Positions 34,276 to 46,038 are shown, counted from the stretch's first letter. The stretch: 64,000 nt of DNA from Gentiana macrophylla (GCA_026214975.1 CM047805.1:191713620-191777619); one strand, 5' to 3'. Numbers and translations: made by a program. The notes: a model not told the origin generated them from the letters alone.

Positions 34276-35680
34276 AAACATTTCTCATATTTTTACACCA
34301 TTATTCTATCTTTCAATGTGTTTTACAATATTAATCAATACTGTAAATATGTGTTCTGATACATGTAAATGGTTTTTCTTAAATATCTCTAATCGTATGT
34401 TTTTTTCAAATGGAACATTAATAGTACGGTTAAACTAGCATGTGATTTCTTACATCTTACGAAAATAATGATAGATTTCATCTATCAAAGTGTAAAGACA
34501 TTTGTATTGTACGTGGATGTGCATTGGAGAATGCGTACATTAGCTTGACCTACTTACTCTATTAAGTGTAGAATGTATAGGTGGCAGTTTTGTAATTTAG
34601 ACCGAAAAAAATTACACGGTGTGGATTGTCATGTTTTAACATTTTTAAAGTTTACCCTAGGCACGGGGCAAGCATGCGTTAGTAATTGAGTGTGATGTTG
34701 AAGCATGTGTAATTTATGTCGCCCGTCCGAAATTCGCGTTTTCCAATGGTGGAATGTATATCCGAAAGACCCTTGTTATAATAATATTTTATTCTCGAAA
34801 GTCTTCTGAAAGCGGAAGTAATTGTTAATTACTTCGAGAGTATTTAATATTCAGATTATAAGATACGGTCGTTGATATATTGAAACTCAAGTAACAACTC
34901 TAGGGATATTGTGTATACGAAGGTATCCCATTTACACGGTAACCGCTTCATATTAAATGTTGTAGTCCTATCGGTTAACTCCTTCAGATAATTGGGGGTC
35001 ATGATCATTGCTAAATGTTAATCGCGATCGTTAAGTATGAAGGGTATTTTTGTCAATACATCTACTTACAGCCAACATATTCTGAAACTTATCGAATCAC
35101 AAACATATGAATAAACTATCCGGAATTAAATGGTAGTTATAGCAATAACCAAATAAGGATTTTATTATGTTTGTTACAAAGCGTTGTATAATATCAAGAT
35201 TATTCATTGTGAACAAAATATGTTAGAATATTAATGTTGTAATTAATATATGTATCACCTATTATGAATAAAATAATATTAATGTTATAAATCAATATTA
35301 GATATTAATTGAAAACATAATCAATCAATTAATGAGATAATCAATCACTTATTTCATTGATATCCTGGAATTTATTTTATTAAGAAAAGAATTATTATTC
35401 TCTATCCTAAGTCAAGAAGCTAATTAATCTTAAACATAATGGATGTTTGTGGCGCCACCTCATCTTTAAAACGGAACGGGTGTCAAAGCTTTTTTTTTGT
35501 ACTAAGAGAAAGAGAGTTTCTTAAGTTGGTTTTTGGGAAGAGCAAAATGAGACACATGAGTCGATTTTTTTCGAGTAGTTGGAGGATTTCAGTGGTGTTA
35601 GTGTGGATCTCCGCTAGAGGCCGAACACTTGGGTGACTCCATGTTTGGATCATCAACCGTAAGAGAAAGCGTCCTTCATG
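34276..35680. other. Intergenic, no gene recognised
   Basis: AT-rich. 34690-35160 has codon-poor, retrotransposon-LTR-like composition but no clear ends. A GC-rich patch (CCCTAGGCACGGGGCAAGC, about 34655) stands out without a match to a known terminus. Confidence 0.35.
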
Positions 35681-35941
35681 CTATAATTGTTCAACGCGAA
35701 GTCGTTCCTCGGTAAAAAAAATTAAAATTCCGTTGTGCAACCTGCAGGTTGATTTCCTTACACGAATATCCCTTTCGTCCTCTATGTCCTCATAAATGGA
35801 CAACCCGTCTTCATCATTAGTTTCATCTTCCTCTTCCTCATTTTCAGTGTCTAGTATGTCCGGAAGTTTACAAGTAGAGACTTCAGCAGTGAAGTCACCC
35901 ACGCTGGTGATTCCGCCATGCAGCTTTATTACGATCTTCAT
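35681..35941 (-). CDS. Possible small acidic protein, uncertain
   Basis: An 86-codon frame starting at 35941 (MKIVIKLHGGITSVGDF). Its centre is strongly acidic (ENEEEEDETNDEDG), followed by EDIEDERDIRVRK and CRLHNGILIFFTEE. No family recognised, and no promoter or neighbouring exon supports it. It could be an exon fragment of a decayed gene or a chance frame. Confidence 0.25.
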   Translation of the reverse strand: MKIVIKLHGGITSVGDFTAEVSTCKLPDILDTENEEEEDETNDEDGLSIYEDIEDERDIRVRKSTCRLHNGILIFFTEERLRVEQL

Positions 35942-36620
35942 AATAGAATTTCACAGTATGTCCTTTGCCAAAAATATGATTTTATCTCAAAAAAATAATG
36001 AGCGTGGCAAAATCGATCTATTGATTTTTGCCGAATGAGCTTTTAGAATAAACTTGATATCATCGGTAGCAAGCATATATAGGCTTAACCTGCACATATT
36101 TGATACAATATTTATTGTGTTGTAGCATAGATTTTGTATAAGTTAATTTGTGTTTTCTTTTCCACGTTGTCATTCTTTAATTGACATTGGGCCAAATTGT
36201 AAGTGGCCATACACCATATGACAACCTCACACAACTCATCCTTGTGATACATGCATGCTTAATTAAAGCATCAAAACAATGGCATGGTTTCAAAATAATA
36301 CTACTGTACAACTGTCCTATAGTACGTTTATGTTAGAAAAATAATTTCATGCCACAATTAAGTTTTCCATATTCTTGCATACAATTGATTGTTTGAATCC
36401 TTTACCATTTGATTAACAAATAAGACAGAGTAATCCAGGGTTGAGGGGATGAATAATAAATAAGTGTAGTTTCTAAAATTACGTAGTAACAGAATATTTT
36501 TAGGAGATTCCGTTTCTGGAATAAGTAGCCTAAGTAATAATCTAAAGTATATATATGCCTTCGGAATAATCTAAGTACTTGGTACATCTACTAATGGCCA
36601 TTTCTTTAGGCTATACCATA
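35942..36620. other. Intergenic, no feature seen
   Basis: AT-rich sequence with no recognised gene or element. Confidence 0.4.
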
Positions 36621-36771
36621 CGAAACTGTGAGAGTTCGAGCACCGCTGGAACTCAGGAGTTAATGCCTCGGAGAACATAATTAGGGTGTGTGTAATCTTT
36701 CATATATGAAAAGAAAAAAAGTATATATGCCTAAATCTATTGGAAGAGTGCCGGATCCATAAATAAAAAAA

Positions 36772-36803
<32 letters not shown>
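36621..36803 (+). mobile_element. Possible SINE 3' fragment plus poly(A) tract
   Basis: GAGAGTTCGAGCACCGCTGG resembles a Pol III B-box region. It is followed by TTAATGCCTCGG, AATTAGGGTGTGTG and an A-rich end at about 36711. A separate A-run with single T interruptions covers 36764-36803. No target duplication was found. Confidence 0.35.
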
Positions 36804-36805
<2 letters not shown>

Positions 36806-36879
36806 GGCGGAGGCACCGAAAAAAATTGAAAGATCGAATGAGTTAATAGTGTTTTTACATTTTTACTAACAAAACTATA

Positions 36880-37043
36880 CTCCCTCCGTACCTATTTATC
36901 TCAAGCGATTGCTTAAAAAGTACAAGTGTTTGCAGTACATTTAAATAACAACTAATCTTAAATTAAAAAGTCATTACAGATTCATTCAATAAATTTATGT
37001 ATGAATTTTGGCAACTGTTTCAGATAAATAGGTACGGAGGGAG
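36880..37043. mobile_element. Stowaway MITE, 164 bp, intact ends
   Basis: TA (36878-36879), CTCCCTCCGTACCTATTTAT ... ATAAATAGGTACGGAGGGAG, TA (37044-37045). Terminal repeats match perfectly over at least 20 bp. This is the textbook Stowaway structure. Confidence 0.95.
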
Positions 37044-37045
37044 TA

Positions 37046-38290
37046 TTATTTTTTTGATTCAGTAGGCATTGGCCCCACCCTTCAAGCTTTGCGTCCGCCC
37101 TTGATTGGAAGACAGTGTGTATATAACTATTAGATCAAAATAATTTCCACCTTTAGATTCTTGATAAAAATACAATAATTTCTACAATATTCTATGTTTG
37201 AAATAAGTAGCCTGATCGAGGAATAATCTAAAGAATATTTATATGCCTAAACCTATTGGAACACACCGTGTAACCAAAGTAAACCTATTGGAATAATCTT
37301 CATGAATCCAGGTTCTCTGATTAATTTTTTTATCCAAATTTTTTGATTAAATAAATTATATATAATTTATATTGATCCATGACTTTCTCAATATATTTTA
37401 GTCTGAAAGAATCTTAGTATTAACAAACTTCCTCTTTGAGTCCGATAATAATTAATTTCTATACTTTTATTTATTAAATAATGTATAATTATCGTTAGAT
37501 TATTCGGTTATTATATTCTTTTTCCAATTTTAGCAACAATATTGCTCACATATACAATATTTTTTTTCTCAACTTTGAATTAGTTATTATTTTTCATGTT
37601 CAATATTTCCCAATTTTTTTGTCAAACTCAATAATATGTAAAATGTGTGTTTATTCATATTTTTTAACATAATATGGTTGACCTCGAGTATTATTTATAT
37701 TTCAAATAAGTTGTATTTATTGTTATTATTATTACTTCACAACCAACCGTTTGTTCTACTTAATAAAAACTCTAATATTGTCTTTTGATTTCAACAAAAT
37801 CATACTCCATATCAAGTCATATTCATTTTTATTTTTTTTACCCAAAATAAAAGCCTAATGTGAAGAAAAAAAATTTTGTTTTGGGTCCTTCACGATATAC
37901 CTTTTAATTTATAATGTGGTGTCTATGTAATTTTTTGTTTAATAAATTTGATTGATAAAAAAACTAAAAGAACTTCCTCCAAAAAAAAAAAAAAAAAAAA
38001 AACTAAAAGAACATTTTTGGGATTTCCTCTATCAACCCGATTAGATCCCGAACATTCGGGTATCCGGATTATCGGGTCTCTACACTTTTCGCGTATTGGT
38101 CAGGTAGATTTTCCAACTCTATTTAGAATCTGATGAGAGAATTACGGAATGGGTCCCGACCCCGTTATCTTACCTTCGTTATTTATGATGGGTTCTATTT
38201 ACACTCCATTATTATTTCCAACACTACAATTATAAAAAAAATTAATATGTAAAAATAATGTTGAAAGTGATTACATAATGTCAATAGAGT
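37046..38290. other. Intergenic AT-rich DNA
   Basis: No gene recognised. An A-run (37981-38000) is bracketed by ACTAAAAGAAC direct repeats (37961 and 38002), another poly(A)-with-duplication pattern. Segments CCTAAACCTATTGGAA/CCTAAATCTATTGGAA recur at 37247 and 36729. Confidence 0.4.
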
Positions 38291-38305
38291 CAATCATATT
38301 TACTT

Positions 38306-38505
38306 TTTTTTTTTTTAGAAACCAAACATTTTATTAATCAAGATCTGTCAAACATGCGGTCAAAACGTCACCCGGAGGTGAAAATCCCCAAAGTGTCCGA
38401 GAAAAAACTAACAAACCATGACGAGCTAAAAGATGCGCTGAGACATTCCCCACACGCCGAATAAAAGAAAAGGAAACATGTGTAAAACTAGGTAAACGTG
38501 CCAGA
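38306..38505 (-). mobile_element. 5'-truncated LINE with 15-bp target duplication
   Basis: CAATCATATTTACTT flanks it at 38291-38305 and 38506-38520. The insert begins with a poly(T) run, so its poly(A) tail and 3' end are on the minus strand at the low-coordinate side (TTAATAAAATGTTTGGTTTC before the tail). About 200 bp long, with no intact coding frame. Confidence 0.8.
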
Positions 38506-38517
38506 CAATCATATTTA

Positions 38518-38758
38518 CTTCCCCGGTCTATTTTATTTGTTCAAAATAAATGTCCATTTTATTATTTAATTGTTAAATTTCTTAAAATGTATTTTTCTAT
38601 TTATATTATTTGCCGTAAAAAGAATATGTAGAATTAAATGATCCACCAACTACTTAAAGGCTTTGAAATATTTAATAAAATTTAAAACAGGAATTTAATA
38701 AACCTCAAAACATTAACTAGGCTTTTCTGATGGTACATATAAAATGAGACGGAGGGAA
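38518..38758. mobile_element. Stowaway-like MITE, 241 bp
   Basis: Preceded by TA (38516-38517), starts CTTCCCCGGTCTATTTTATT and ends ATAAAATGAGACGGAGGGAA before TA (38759-38760). The adjacent LINE target duplication overlaps its first bases. Confidence 0.75.
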
Positions 38759-38938
38759 TAATTGTTTACACTTGTAAAGGAGAAAAGTTATGGTGGGGGA
38801 CTGATTTGTAAGGTATAACTTTTCTTCTCGTAAAGGCCCACTTTGTCTTCAAATAACGTTGCTATTATTTATTTGTGTCCGATTTTCCAATTCTATATAG
38901 TGGATTTTTTTTTCTTCGAGTCTGATGAACATATTGTA

Positions 38939-39462
38939 TGTTATGACGGATCGATCAAGAAGTGATGGTGATTGTGAGTAAAGATAAAAGATAAACAAGC
39001 AACAAACACTGAAACAAGAAGAACACAGATTTACCGTGGTTTCCGGCAATGTGCCGACTACTCCAGAAAGTTATTATCACCAGAAAGTTACAATTACATG
39101 TATCACAAATGGTATTTATAGCCTTGGGAATCCAACCCTAACCGACTAATCACCAACCCAAAGTAAATGGTAGAAATACCCTGTATAACTTCACCTAATT
39201 AGGGAACCATGCAGATGTGTTCCTTAAGTCTGCTGTGAACTAGCAGACTTCACTCCACCGTTCACGAACCGGCCAGATTTTCATTCTCGCTGGTACCTGC
39301 ACCAGTAACACGAACAGAAAGATCGACTCTGCTGCTGCCTCAAACGAACACCAGATTCAGCAGATGCTTCATGCTCAGCTGACCACCTCAATTTCCACAG
39401 ACTCTGCTGAATGCCACACTCAGCAGACCAGACTCAGTAGCATAGTTTAGGTCACCATAACA
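38939..39462 (-). repeat. LTR of a truncated Copia element
   Basis: Plus-strand ends are TGTTATGACGG and GTCACCATAACA, giving inverted TGTTATG...CATAACA termini over 524 bp. On the minus strand it follows directly after the end of a Copia RNase H reading frame and a short purine-rich stretch, so it is the 3' LTR of that element. Confidence 0.8.
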
Positions 39463-40180
39463 AATCTCCACATTGACTTCAACTTCATGCAAACTGACCA
39501 GATGCACAACCAAGTGCCAGATTTCCTCTTTGTCTTCAGATTTGAATACCAAACAGACTTCAACATCGGTGAGTATTCCATATTCAGATCAATGACTTTG
39601 GATATTCAGTAAGTCCAGACACAACTGAAACTTGCCCCTTGGAACTGGTTTAGTGAACATATCAACAGGATTCACATCAGTGCTGATCTTCTTAGAAAAT
39701 GATACCTAACATCAACGTGTTTGGTTCTCTCATGATCGTAGACGGACGTAGATTACCACTATGGGGTCCATGGGACCCCTAAAAAAATTTATTACCTATA
39801 TATATGTATATTTTAGATAATCAAAAAATTATTCTACTTAAAAAGTAATTACGGACCCCCTGAAAAATATTCTGAAAGAAAACTCTACATTTTACCTATA
39901 GAAAAATATTTTAGACACAGTAAAAAATTATTCTACTTAGACAAAAATTACGGACTTGCGAAAATTATTTCTGGATCCGCCACTGCTCATGATAACCTGA
40001 TCCTTAGCCAAACAGATTGCACTAAGACTGTCACAATACACCTTGGCTTGATCTTGAGGCAGACTCAGATCATTGACTAGCCCCTTTAACCAGATTGCCT
40101 CATTTGTTGCTTCTGTCAGTGCCATGTATTCTGCTTCAGTAGTAGATAATGTCACTGTACCCTGTAAAGTTGCCTATGTA
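39463..40180 (-). pseudogene. Copia RNase H C-terminal remnant
   Basis: The minus strand from about 40165 reads GTVTLSTTEAEYMALTEATN and continues to DSLSAICLAKDQVI. After an hAT insertion it resumes with HERTKHVDVRYHFL and, one frame later, TDVNPVDMFTKPVPRGKF. This is the standard Copia RNase H tail. The element's 5' part is missing beyond about 40180; the breakpoint abuts the CHY/RING gene fragment. Confidence 0.82.
39737..39985. mobile_element. hAT-type MITE with 8-bp target duplication, nested in Copia
   Basis: CTCATGAT flanks it at 39729-39736 and 39986-39993. The right end, CTGGATCCGCCACTG, is the reversed CAGTGGCGGATCCAG end also seen at 7426. The left end (CGTAGACGGACGTAG) is a decayed partner. 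Its 249 bp interrupt the Copia RNase H frame between the AKDQVI and HERTKH motifs. Confidence 0.85.
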
Positions 40181-40287
40181 CGGATCCATTTTTAAAGTTA
40201 AAACCTTTTTCTTCTTTTTCTCTTTGGCATAATACATGTAATGAGTTGGTGGTGCAATCAAGCTGAACATGTTATACTCTTTTGCAG

Positions 40288-42567
40288 AATTCTATTGATA
40301 TTGATCCATTCAAAAGGCATGATATCCCTCGTCATGGAATTAAAAAGGTTAGTTTCATTACATTACATGTTGCTAATTTGCTATATCTTTAAGCATTATA
40401 TTTTATGTTCCTTAACTGTCTGAATGAATCAAGGTTGTCTAGTGGCACTGCAACAAATGTACTGTTGTGGCACCACATTTACCACCAAATTTTTCCGGTG
40501 GATTCTAGTGTTGAGAATCGTTTTCCATCGATAAAGTTGATTCTAAAGTTGTGAATCGACTTTCTGTCGATTGATTGATTGTTTTCGGTGTAATGTCATG
40601 CTAAAAACACTATGGAGCCACTAAGAGTGACCCCAGTGGTACACCCTATTCCACTCCCAACTTATCTTATTTTCCGTTCCAGAATCACCTTTTTAACACC
40701 CTATAAAACAACATACTCCAATAAGCACTCCTTATATTATTCCCTAAAATTATTTTTCTCTCACACTCAACTAATTAATTTATCTTATCAACACATTTTT
40801 TATTTTATAGAAAGCGGAATGACATATTTTATACCTACGAGGTGAGATTTTAATAGTTGACATTCTTGCCAAAAAATATATATATATTTATCGTATCCGC
40901 TCATAAAAAAAAATTGCCGTATGTTATTTTCGAAATAAAAAAAATTGATATGCTCAAACATAGAAAAAGAGCAGTACCTGAATTGTAAAAAAAATTATCC
41001 ACATAAAATGGGAAGAATTCACAAATTAAAATTTTATCTTTGATGGAAAATATTTTATATTTCTTGCACAAAAAAGATCTCCTCGTGGATGAATCACATA
41101 GCAACTCGGAGAAAGAAATTTGGAAGAGATGAGGAATTGGTGGGTGGGAGAGAGAAATGAATTAAAAAAGATGGATAAAGTGGTACTGTTCACTTTAAGT
41201 GAACCTTCAAATTTAAGGGCTCTGCTAATTTTTATTAGGGATTGGGGGTGGGAAAGAGGGCCACTGCAGAAACAAAGGGTTATAAGTCACCCTATATTAA
41301 TTTTAGAGGCTGTGTAAATATCACCGTTGGGGTCACTCTAAAGCGCCCATAAATAAGGGTATCCTAATTCTCATAAAAATACTTTATCTTCTAATTATTA
41401 AGAAAGACAGGCTTTTGCATTCCCTTTTTTGACTGTGAGGGGTCACTTCAGTTGGTTTGCTTTTTGTTGGCTTTTAAGTTTCACACATCCATCAAAGAAA
41501 TATATGATAATTGGACACCTAAGAATTCATAACTCGGCAGCAAAATCCCTCAGGGCAACCTCTCCAGCACACTGGTGGAGGTTACATTTTCTTTTTTTAT
41601 ACTGTAGTGGAGAAAGGTTTAGTAACTTTGACTGATTAGTTTGTGGTATTATAGTTTGATTTACTTAGTAATTGCCTGTTTCCCTGCAACATTGTTTCTA
41701 AGTGTATAGGATCCCTTTATGCGTCCAGAGCTAAGTGTTTTTTTCTTTCTGAATTTCACTTTGTGTTTGATTCTTCCTTTGTTTTTTATTTCATAGCTTT
41801 CGAAATTTTCTTGATTAGTTGATTGTTTCTCTTTGATATTATAAAGAAGATGTTCTCAATCTTTTTGTTTCTGTTTTGTCAAAAAGAAAAAGTATAATAG
41901 CATTTTATTTTTTTTCAGGTCATCTGTTCTTTGTGTTCAATGGAGCAAGATGTGAATTCCTCATCCAGTATCAGAAGGGGGAATGTTGAGTGATTCTTTT
42001 TACCTTTACAAAAGGGTACCTGATTTGTCATTAATCGCCGTTATGGTTGCACTTCAGGTTCAACAAAAATGTGTGAACTGTGGGGTTTGCATGGGGAAGT
42101 ATTATTGCTCAAAGTGCAACTTCTTTGATGATGATGTAAGTACACTTACATTCATCCCAAAACTTCAACAATTTTTTTTTTCTGCCTAAGCAACCATATT
42201 TTCATTGCTTAGGTCTCAAAGAATCAATACCACTGCGATGGATGTGGAATCTGCAGGTTAAAATCTTTTCTGTGTAGACATTCCTTTACTCAGTGTGAAC
42301 CCTCAATCCCTGATCATACTTAGGCAAATTGGATGATGTGTGCTATTTAAGATTCACCTCTCATTTGATATACTAATTGCATTTGCACGCAACATATCAT
42401 ATCATTGAAATGTGTTGGCTTGTTTTTCTTGTGTTATTTTGTGAAATTGATTCTCTTATACTTCAATTGTTGGTTTTCGGAATTTTTTTTCTTTGTCTAG
42501 TTCAATACGAGATGATTTTGATGCAGAACTGGTGGTGGAGAGTATTTCTTCCATTGTAATAGATGTG
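40288..42567 (+). pseudogene. CHY-zinc-finger/RING E3 ligase gene fragment (CHYR1/RZPF34 type)
   Basis: Five in-phase exons can be read: 40288-40347 (IDPFKRHDIPRHGIKK), 41919-41951 (VICSLCSMEQD), 42058-42135 (CVNCGVCMGKYYCSKCNFFD), 42213-42256 (QYHCDGCGICR) and 42527-42567 (GGGEYFFHCNRCG). All have GT-AG borders and no internal stop. Together they match the CTCHY-type zinc-binding centre of plant CHY/RING ubiquitin ligases such as CHYR1 and MIEL1. The N-terminal CHY finger should lie upstream, but the Copia fragment begins about 100 bp away. The RING finger and C terminus should follow 42567, but no such exon is visible before 43219. The gene is therefore truncated at both ends. An element sits in its first remaining intron (40614-41348). 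Confidence 0.8.
40614..41348. mobile_element. PIF/Harbinger-like non-autonomous element
   Basis: The left end GGAGCCACTAAGAGTGACCC and the right end (GGGTCACTCTAAAGCGCCC) are inverted matches. Flanking CTA/TAA trinucleotides are close to the TWA duplication of this superfamily. 735 bp, AT-rich, no transposase seen. It lies in the first remaining intron of the CHY/RING fragment. Confidence 0.7.
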
Positions 42568-43218
42568 GTAAGGGAGGTCATGTACATTTTGATCCAAACA
42601 GAAGCACGGTGATGCTTAATCCGTATACATGGAAAACCTTCTTTCAAAATTCAATAAATCCTCTAATATCTCAATGATCACTCACACACGTGTCTGAATT
42701 TTTCTTGTGTCAGAATGTTGCTATTCAAAGGAGACAAAGGATTCAAATATCTGTCACTCTTACAACACCAATCAAAACACGACACGTGACTTGATTTTTT
42801 TTTCTTAATCTGTTTTTGATGGCTCTGAACTTGTTTGTATTGCGTTTCTAATTTGTGTAAAATTGTAAACCATGAGAAAACTTATAATAAGCTGAGAAAA
42901 TCAGCTGCTTTCAATGAAAACATGTGACTTTTTTTCTGCAAGTATATGTATAATTTCTGTCATTTTATTTCATTCTTAGCAACACCAGTTGCATACATAC
43001 TCTCATATCATTCATATATATACTCAATACATACGGGGTAAAGTTTACAAAAACACAGAAATTTCGAAATAACACAAGAATCTTCGATAACGATTTTTTT
43101 GGACGTTCTCAATTTGATCATAAAACAAAATTCCAGAACTTGGATGATGGTGCTAACCCCCTCTTCTTCTGCTTGGATTGAAGTACAGAAAAGAAGAAAG
43201 AAAAAAAAACGCAAATTG
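42568..43218. other. Spacer after the truncated CHY/RING fragment
   Basis: Starts with a normal splice donor (GTAAGG), but no acceptor or RING exon follows. 42800-42930 has a 3'UTR-like character. No gene recognised. Confidence 0.45.
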
Positions 43219-44806
43219 CTAGCGGTCAATGAAGGACTTGTTCATAAGATCAACAGCTGAATCCATGAACTGCAGAAACCACAGAAGCACCCATTATTTC
43301 CTCAATAAATTAAACAATTCTTAGTATATAAGACAACAATGGCCACGGCAAATGCATCATATCCATATCCTGTACCATTTTCGACTACTTCACACTAGAT
43401 TTGAAGCGAATTATACTCTATGAACAAATTTTTATTTCATTAGCATTCTGGAGCTAATCATCGAATGTATCATAGGACAACAATGTATACAAAGCAATTG
43501 CACTTTACTAAAATGAGCAGCAAGAATCAAGAGGGAGAAAAAAAAAAGAAATTGTTACCTTTCCAATATTCTTGAGTTCTCGTCCAACAGGTTCTGCAAA
43601 CTTGAGGTCAAGTTCAATAGGCCATACCTGACACAATGGTAAAATACCAAATCCAGAAGACTATCAAATGATTGTCCGGTGTGAGTAAGATCAAAGCAAA
43701 TAATTCCCAATCCTTCAAGTTATAATATTTGTTAGAGAAAAAAAAAAAAGACAATTAAGGTAGTAACTGATTGCAGCTGCATACTTGAGGGTACCACAAG
43801 ACATCAACATCAAATGCAACTATGACATTTCAAGCGGAAACAAAACGAAATAAATTATCGTATATCAAACATGATAGTTGACACACAAATACCATTATCA
43901 TACAAGATAATATGTTTGGGTAATCTTATCTTGCAAATACTACACAACTAACACAAAGCCTACAACACCAACTAATTCAATTCAAGAAGTCAAGAACTAA
44001 GGATGACTAATGCAAACAATTTGGCACAAGTTTTACCTACCCATCTTTTTCTAGAAACCATTCCACAACAAATATTTTACCTACCAAAACAAACATATTT
44101 AGAACATTTGGTTTATGCTTTCAAAACTTCAAGAGAGAAAAAGTCTTGAACAAAGAGGTCTTTTGAATGTTAGTATGTTATAGAATATGGTAAAAAAGAA
44201 GAGTCTTTAAGAATATCATCATTCATAGTTATCCAGAAATCAGAGCATCCCAAGTATTATGGATTATACTGTATTTGGCTCTCACATAGATTTACAGATG
44301 CAGTATAGCAAACAAATAACAGAAAAATAAAAATGATAAATCGGAAAATTGAAAGCAAAACCTTAAGGCCAAGCAATTTGATTGGTGCAGTTTGCCCAGG
44401 TACAATGCAATCAGGTCCAGCTGCTTCTACTATAGCCTCCTTGGCTAGCCCGTTTCCAATCGGATTCGGGTCCTGCAAAACAATTGAAGATGAAAAGGTT
44501 ATAATAGCTTCTATACTCGGGTCCAATCTGGAAAATTAATTAATATCACATCTGCCTAACCCCAGCAAAGGACCCATCAAAAGCCCCATCAAATCAAAAT
44601 TCAAAACCACACCGCAAATAACTTAAAAAGAAAACACGAAATAAAACAAAGGTAACCTCCATGACGTGAAGGGCATAGTCGGAAAAGGGGGTTTGAGGTA
44701 GGCGCAAAACAGGGGAGTGGTGAATCTTGGGAATTGGCTTGGGAGCATTCGCTGCCCTCCATGGGACATCCTTCTGCAGCACTGCTCCTCCCTTCTTAGA
44801 AGACAT
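43219..44806 (-). CDS. Conserved plant protein of unknown function, 126 residues
   Basis: Four exons on the minus strand, all phase 0 with GT-AG borders: 44806-44657 (50 codons, starting MSSKKGGAVLQKDVPW), 44472-44362 (37 codons, PNPIGNGLAKEAIVEAAGPD), 43627-43559 (23 codons, VWPIELDLKFAEPVGRELKN) and 43269-43219 (FMDSAVDLMNKSFIDR, stop). Total 381 bp. Exon phase, uninterrupted frames and the protein's regular composition support a real gene. The sequence has the look of a protein conserved across land plants, but I do not recognise a domain: no signal peptide or membrane span is evident, and the basic N terminus could be a short targeting or RNA/protein-binding segment. No function is proposed. 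Confidence 0.8.
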
Positions 44807-45779
44807 TCTGTTCGAACAACCTCACTTTTCTTCACTTCACTTAGCTGCTGCTCTCAATTCAATTGAAAGACATGATTTTGGGAATCCTATCCTTTCTGAA
44901 TTAAAAGCCGGCTGAAAGTTGTGATTTTTATTAGTCCCAAAAACAAGGCTTAATCCTTGAAATGAAATCAAGCGAGGAAAAAAAAAAGGGAAGGATGATA
45001 TGCTACTGCAGCCCGCAAGCCAAACAGCAATGGCTAAACCAATTTAAATAATATGACTCGTGGTGAAGAATGAGATTGCCTTTTGGATTATATAAGAGGA
45101 TATAAATTGCGGAGAAAAACTGTGGTGATCGATTAGCAATGTGAGATTTTTTATTTTTTATTTTTTTGAGGAAGCAATGTGAGATCTTTGTATTGCAATA
45201 TCCCATCTCATGCTTCCCTCTTATCTTGGACATGGCATACATACATTGGGTGGTATCTACCAATTTATTTCAGTAGTGCCATCCAAGTAAAAAAAAAAAT
45301 ACATTTTTTATCTAAAATATTTTTTAGTAGAGTCAACAAAACTTAAAGTCCACTCAAAAAAAAATATTTGAATTATAATGAATTATCACGTGACTCTATT
45401 CTTGATAATGTAAATCTGTTAGTGAATTATACAACATAGGGATAATTATAGTTTTGGTTTCCTCATTTTCTCTAAAGTACCCTCGATCGTTCATAATGAC
45501 ATTTTTTCTTTCATGTCTATATTATTTTGTTATGCTTTTAGGGCATTTAACAGAAGCATAACAAATCTCACTACGTGTGCCACGTGTTTCTTTTTATTAG
45601 TTAAGAAATAATTAAAATATGATGTTTTTGTCTCCTTATATTTCTAATTTACTCAGAAATAACACTTATTTTGTTCATAATAACATTTTTGGTCTCATGA
45701 CAGTATATTTTGTTACACACAAATAACGGATCAAACATTGAGTCAAATATTCAGTGTCCTAACAAATTAACAAACAGTA
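44807..45779. other. Upstream flank and spacer
   Basis: Probably contains the promoter of the minus-strand 126-residue gene, including a CT/GA-rich leader just above 44806. The rest (45280-45779) is AT-rich without recognisable features. Confidence 0.4.
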
Positions 45780-46038
45780 CTCCGTCCGTTTTTATTTAAT
45801 TGTCGTAATTGTTAGAAATAAAAATTCATTTTTATCTGTCGTATTTACATTTTTTAAGAATTATTTATTGTATTTTTCTATAATTACCCTTATTTATTAA
45901 GGGGTGAGAGAATGAAAACAACATTGCATTAATTATATTCAACGGGTGTTATTATCATTTTGATGTTAAGTCAAAACATTAAGTACTCTCCTTAATATGT
46001 GTTTTTTGCAACTGCGATAGTTATACGAACGGAAGGAC
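45780..46038. mobile_element. Stowaway-like MITE, 259 bp
   Basis: TA (45778-45779), CTCCGTCCGTTTTTATTTAA ... TACGAACGGAAGGAC, TA (46039-46040). Terminal repeats are slightly decayed. No coding sequence. Confidence 0.75.

Noticed and set aside
34650..34680. Second Helitron-like GC hairpin (CCCTAGGCACGGGG)
   Set aside because: There is no proper stem and no CTRR|T terminus at the right distance on either strand.
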